Assembly: GCA_030696435.1 (NCBI GenBank)
Contig: JAUYSF010000448.1
Location: 1-8,103 of the forward strand
Origin: Desulfoprunum sp.
GTDB taxonomy: Bacteria > Desulfobacterota > Desulfobulbia > Desulfobulbales > Desulfocapsaceae
Reading direction: 5' to 3'
DNA: 8,103 nt
The position numbers and the translations under genes were made by a program. Shown piece by piece: positions 6,738-8,103 of this stretch (position 1 is the first letter of the stretch; every line of letters begins with the position of its first letter). The notes under the pieces were generated by a model that did no database searches, was not told the origin of the DNA, and worked only from the letters and a program-made list of their open reading frames with translations.

Positions 6738-7711
6738 TCCTTAATGTCTAGGGGAAGGCCGCCATTCAAATCGTTGAGTATCTGATGAAGATCGGGCCAG
6801 AGAGGGGCTTGAATATCAAGGCGCCTGCCGGTTATCGGATGAACAAAGACCAGCCGGCTGGCATGCAGCATCTGTCTCGGAAATTTCTGATTCTGCCGAT
6901 GACTCCCGTAAACGGCATCGCCTGCCACAGGAAATCCGAGGTGACTCATATGCACCCGAATCTGGTGGGTCCGTCCGGTTTCGATCCTCAGTCTCACCAG
7001 GCTGAAGCGATTCTCTAATTCGCCGATCACTTCCCAGCTTGTTACGGCATGACGACCGGTCATCTCTCGCACCGCCATCTTCTGGCGATTGACTGAATGC
7101 CGGCCTATAGCAGCGACAATGCGCCCCCGCCGTTCCCGCATTATTCCGTGGAGCAAGGCAATGTATTCTTTATCCACTCGTCGGTTCTTGAATTCGTCGG
7201 CAAGAAGACGAAGAATCCTTTCATCTTTTGCAACCAGCATTACACCCGAGGTGTCTTTATCCAGCCGATGGACTATCCCGGGACGAAGGGCATCTCCCAC
7301 CCCGGCAATATTCCGGCAATGGAACACCAGGCCATTGACCAGTGTGCCATGATGATTGCCACTCCCGGGATGGACGACAAGGCCGGGGGGTTTTGACAGG
7401 ACCAGAAGATGTTCATCCTCGTAGAGGATCTGCAAAGGCATCTCTTCAGGTTCAACATGCATGGCAGACTCGACAAGCCAATGCCCTGTCACGCTGTCGT
7501 TTTCCCGCAAACGATAGCTGCTTTTTTTCGCAAGGGTATTGACGACGATTGCGCCTGAACGTATCGAAGAGCTTAATACCGAACGTGAAATATCGGGAAC
7601 GACCTGAACCAGAAAATGATCGAGCCTTATACCCGCCTGTCGACGGGCAACCATGAAGGAAAGTGCATCGCCAGACTCTGTGCTGCCTGGTTGATCGATT
7701 TTAGAGTGCAT
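6728..7711 (-). CDS. rluD: RluD-like 23S rRNA pseudouridine synthase (RluA family)
   Basis: Role: isomerises uridine to pseudouridine in rRNA. E. coli RluD acts on U1911, U1915 and U1917 in helix 69 of 23S rRNA. Seen: 327 residues. An S4-type RNA-binding domain (about 28-75; RLDHFLVQVVPDISRSVL) precedes the synthase domain. That domain has ILYEDEHLLVLSKPPGLVVH at 95-114, the catalytic motif HRLDKDTSG at 148-156 with Asp151, GRTHQIRVHMSHLGFPVAGD at 246-265 and LHASRLVFVHP near 282. The S4 domain with the PG.VVHPG..N and TLVNGL segments suits RluD better than RluA; RluC is the main alternative. Start: the ATG at 7711 gives a 27-residue lead before the S4 domain. An ATG at 7654 (residue 20) is equally compatible with homology, and neither has a visible Shine-Dalgarno site. 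The stop overlaps coaE. Confidence 0.93.
   Translation of the reverse strand: MHSKIDQPGSTESGDALSFMVARRQAGIRLDHFLVQVVPDISRSVLSSSIRSGAIVVNTLAKKSSYRLRENDSVTGHWLVESAMHVEPEEMPLQILYEDEHLLVLSKPPGLVVHPGSGNHHGTLVNGLVFHCRNIAGVGDALRPGIVHRLDKDTSGVMLVAKDERILRLLADEFKNRRVDKEYIALLHGIMRERRGRIVAAIGRHSVNRQKMAVREMTGRHAVTSWEVIGELENRFSLVRLRIETGRTHQIRVHMSHLGFPVAGDAVYGSHRQNQKFPRQMLHASRLVFVHPITGRRLDIQAPLWPDLHQILNDLNGGLPLDIKECA
6738..6742 (-). promoter_or_regulatory. Ribosome binding site within rluD that bears on the coaE start
   Basis: AAGGA on the minus strand directly abuts the ATG at 6737 but lies 6 nt from the GTG at 6731. Normal spacing favours the GTG, whose first bases overlap the rluD stop as GTGA and suggest translational coupling. 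Confidence 0.5.
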
Positions 7712-7781
7712 TATGGATGTTGGGGGAGGCCGGCGTCAGAGAGGCGCTAGGCCAATGGACAGAAACAGGATATCTCGTATC

Positions 7782-8103
7782 TCAGGAAAAAATGGTATCA
7801 ATTTTATTGGTGATATTGGCCTCGTCAACATCCTGGGCCAGAGAGAGTTCCTTCACCAGAAGGTTCTTGGCAGTATCAAGCATCTTTCGCTCACCATAGG
7901 AAAGATCTTTATCAATGCTCAGGAGAAAAAGATCGCGCAAGACTGCTGCAACCTCATGAACAGATCCCGTTTTAATCTTCTCCATATAATCCCGGTACCG
8001 CCTGTTCCAGGTTTGAGAACCGATTATGCAGGTCCGGTCTTCAAGTATGGCAATAACTTCATCAACCTGACTCCTGTTGACAATCGCACGTAAACCGACA
8101 TTG
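7782..8103 (-). CDS. CarD/CdnL-family transcription regulator, C-terminal part (5' end outside window)
   Basis: Seen: an open frame enters from the right edge and ends with TGA at 7784-7782, giving 106 residues. It contains VGLRAIVNRSQVDEVIAILE, then WNRRYRDYMEKIKTGSVHEV, AAVLRDLFLLS, LSYGERKMLDTAKNLLVKEL and a short acidic end. Family knowledge: the helical DNA-binding C-terminal domain of CarD/CdnL proteins has the same pattern (GLR.iis..ev..vl..L; nWnrRyre...klksG...evaeVvrdL; LS.gEkkmLe.Ar.lLv.El). These proteins bind the RNA polymerase beta subunit through an N-terminal Tudor-like domain and stabilise open complexes, notably at rRNA promoters. That N-terminal domain lies outside the window. 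Inference: a growth-linked general regulator, placed 70 nt upstream of rluD in the same direction and possibly cotranscribed. Confidence 0.92.
   Translation of the reverse strand, partial: NVGLRAIVNRSQVDEVIAILEDRTCIIGSQTWNRRYRDYMEKIKTGSVHEVAAVLRDLFLLSIDKDLSYGERKMLDTAKNLLVKELSLAQDVDEANITNKIDTIFS

Noticed and set aside
7712..7781. Terminator between the CarD-like gene and rluD
   Set aside because: GC-rich sequence with weak GGCC pairing is present, but there is no T tract on the minus strand, so no terminator is called.

Overview
The window is a housekeeping stretch in which every convincing gene lies on the minus strand. Transcription therefore runs from the right edge to the left edge. In that order the genes are: a 3'-partial CarD/CdnL-family regulator, rluD-like pseudouridine synthase, coaE, rho, rpmE, prfA, prmC, murA, a decayed transposase remnant, and the 5' part of a WbqC-family gene cut by the left edge. 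The order rho-rpmE-prfA-prmC with murA next to it resembles the murA/rho/rpmE/prfA/prmC neighbourhood of many bacteria (Bacillus has the same genes clustered). Protein sequences, moderate GC and a CarD protein beside rluD and coaE suggest Desulfobacterota (former Deltaproteobacteria), perhaps Desulfobulbales. That placement rests on general resemblance, not a search.

Right part (6102-8103): the CarD-like gene ends 70 nt before the rluD start, and rluD overlaps coaE, so these probably form one transcript. Immediately after coaE lies a near-consensus sigma-70 promoter (TTGACA, 17 nt, TATAAG). It faces rho but is about 405 nt from the rho start codon, so rho has a long untranslated leader.

Middle part (2766-5644): rho, then a second strong promoter (TTGAAT, 16 nt, TATAAT) with a structured leader of about 93 nt for rpmE. 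A clear intrinsic terminator follows rpmE. prfA and prmC come next; PrmC methylates the GGQ glutamine of the release factor encoded by prfA, so modifier and target are neighbours. The theme is termination of transcription (Rho) and translation (RF1, PrmC), plus ribosome components and 23S modification (L31, RluD).

Left part (1-1809): murA, the first committed step of peptidoglycan synthesis, starts 22 nt after prmC. Beyond murA are about 290 nt with no intact gene but with a frameshifted, stop-containing remnant. It looks like the C-terminal helix-turn-helix of a REP-associated (IS200-like Y1) transposase. A WbqC-family gene begins one base after the remnant's last stop codon and continues off the window.

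No CRISPR array, phage gene, intact insertion sequence, tRNA or rRNA was seen. I did not find a new multi-gene system. The signals most worth following are regulatory: the long rho leader, the rpmE leader, the terminator separating rpmE from prfA, and the transposase scar upstream of the WbqC-family gene.
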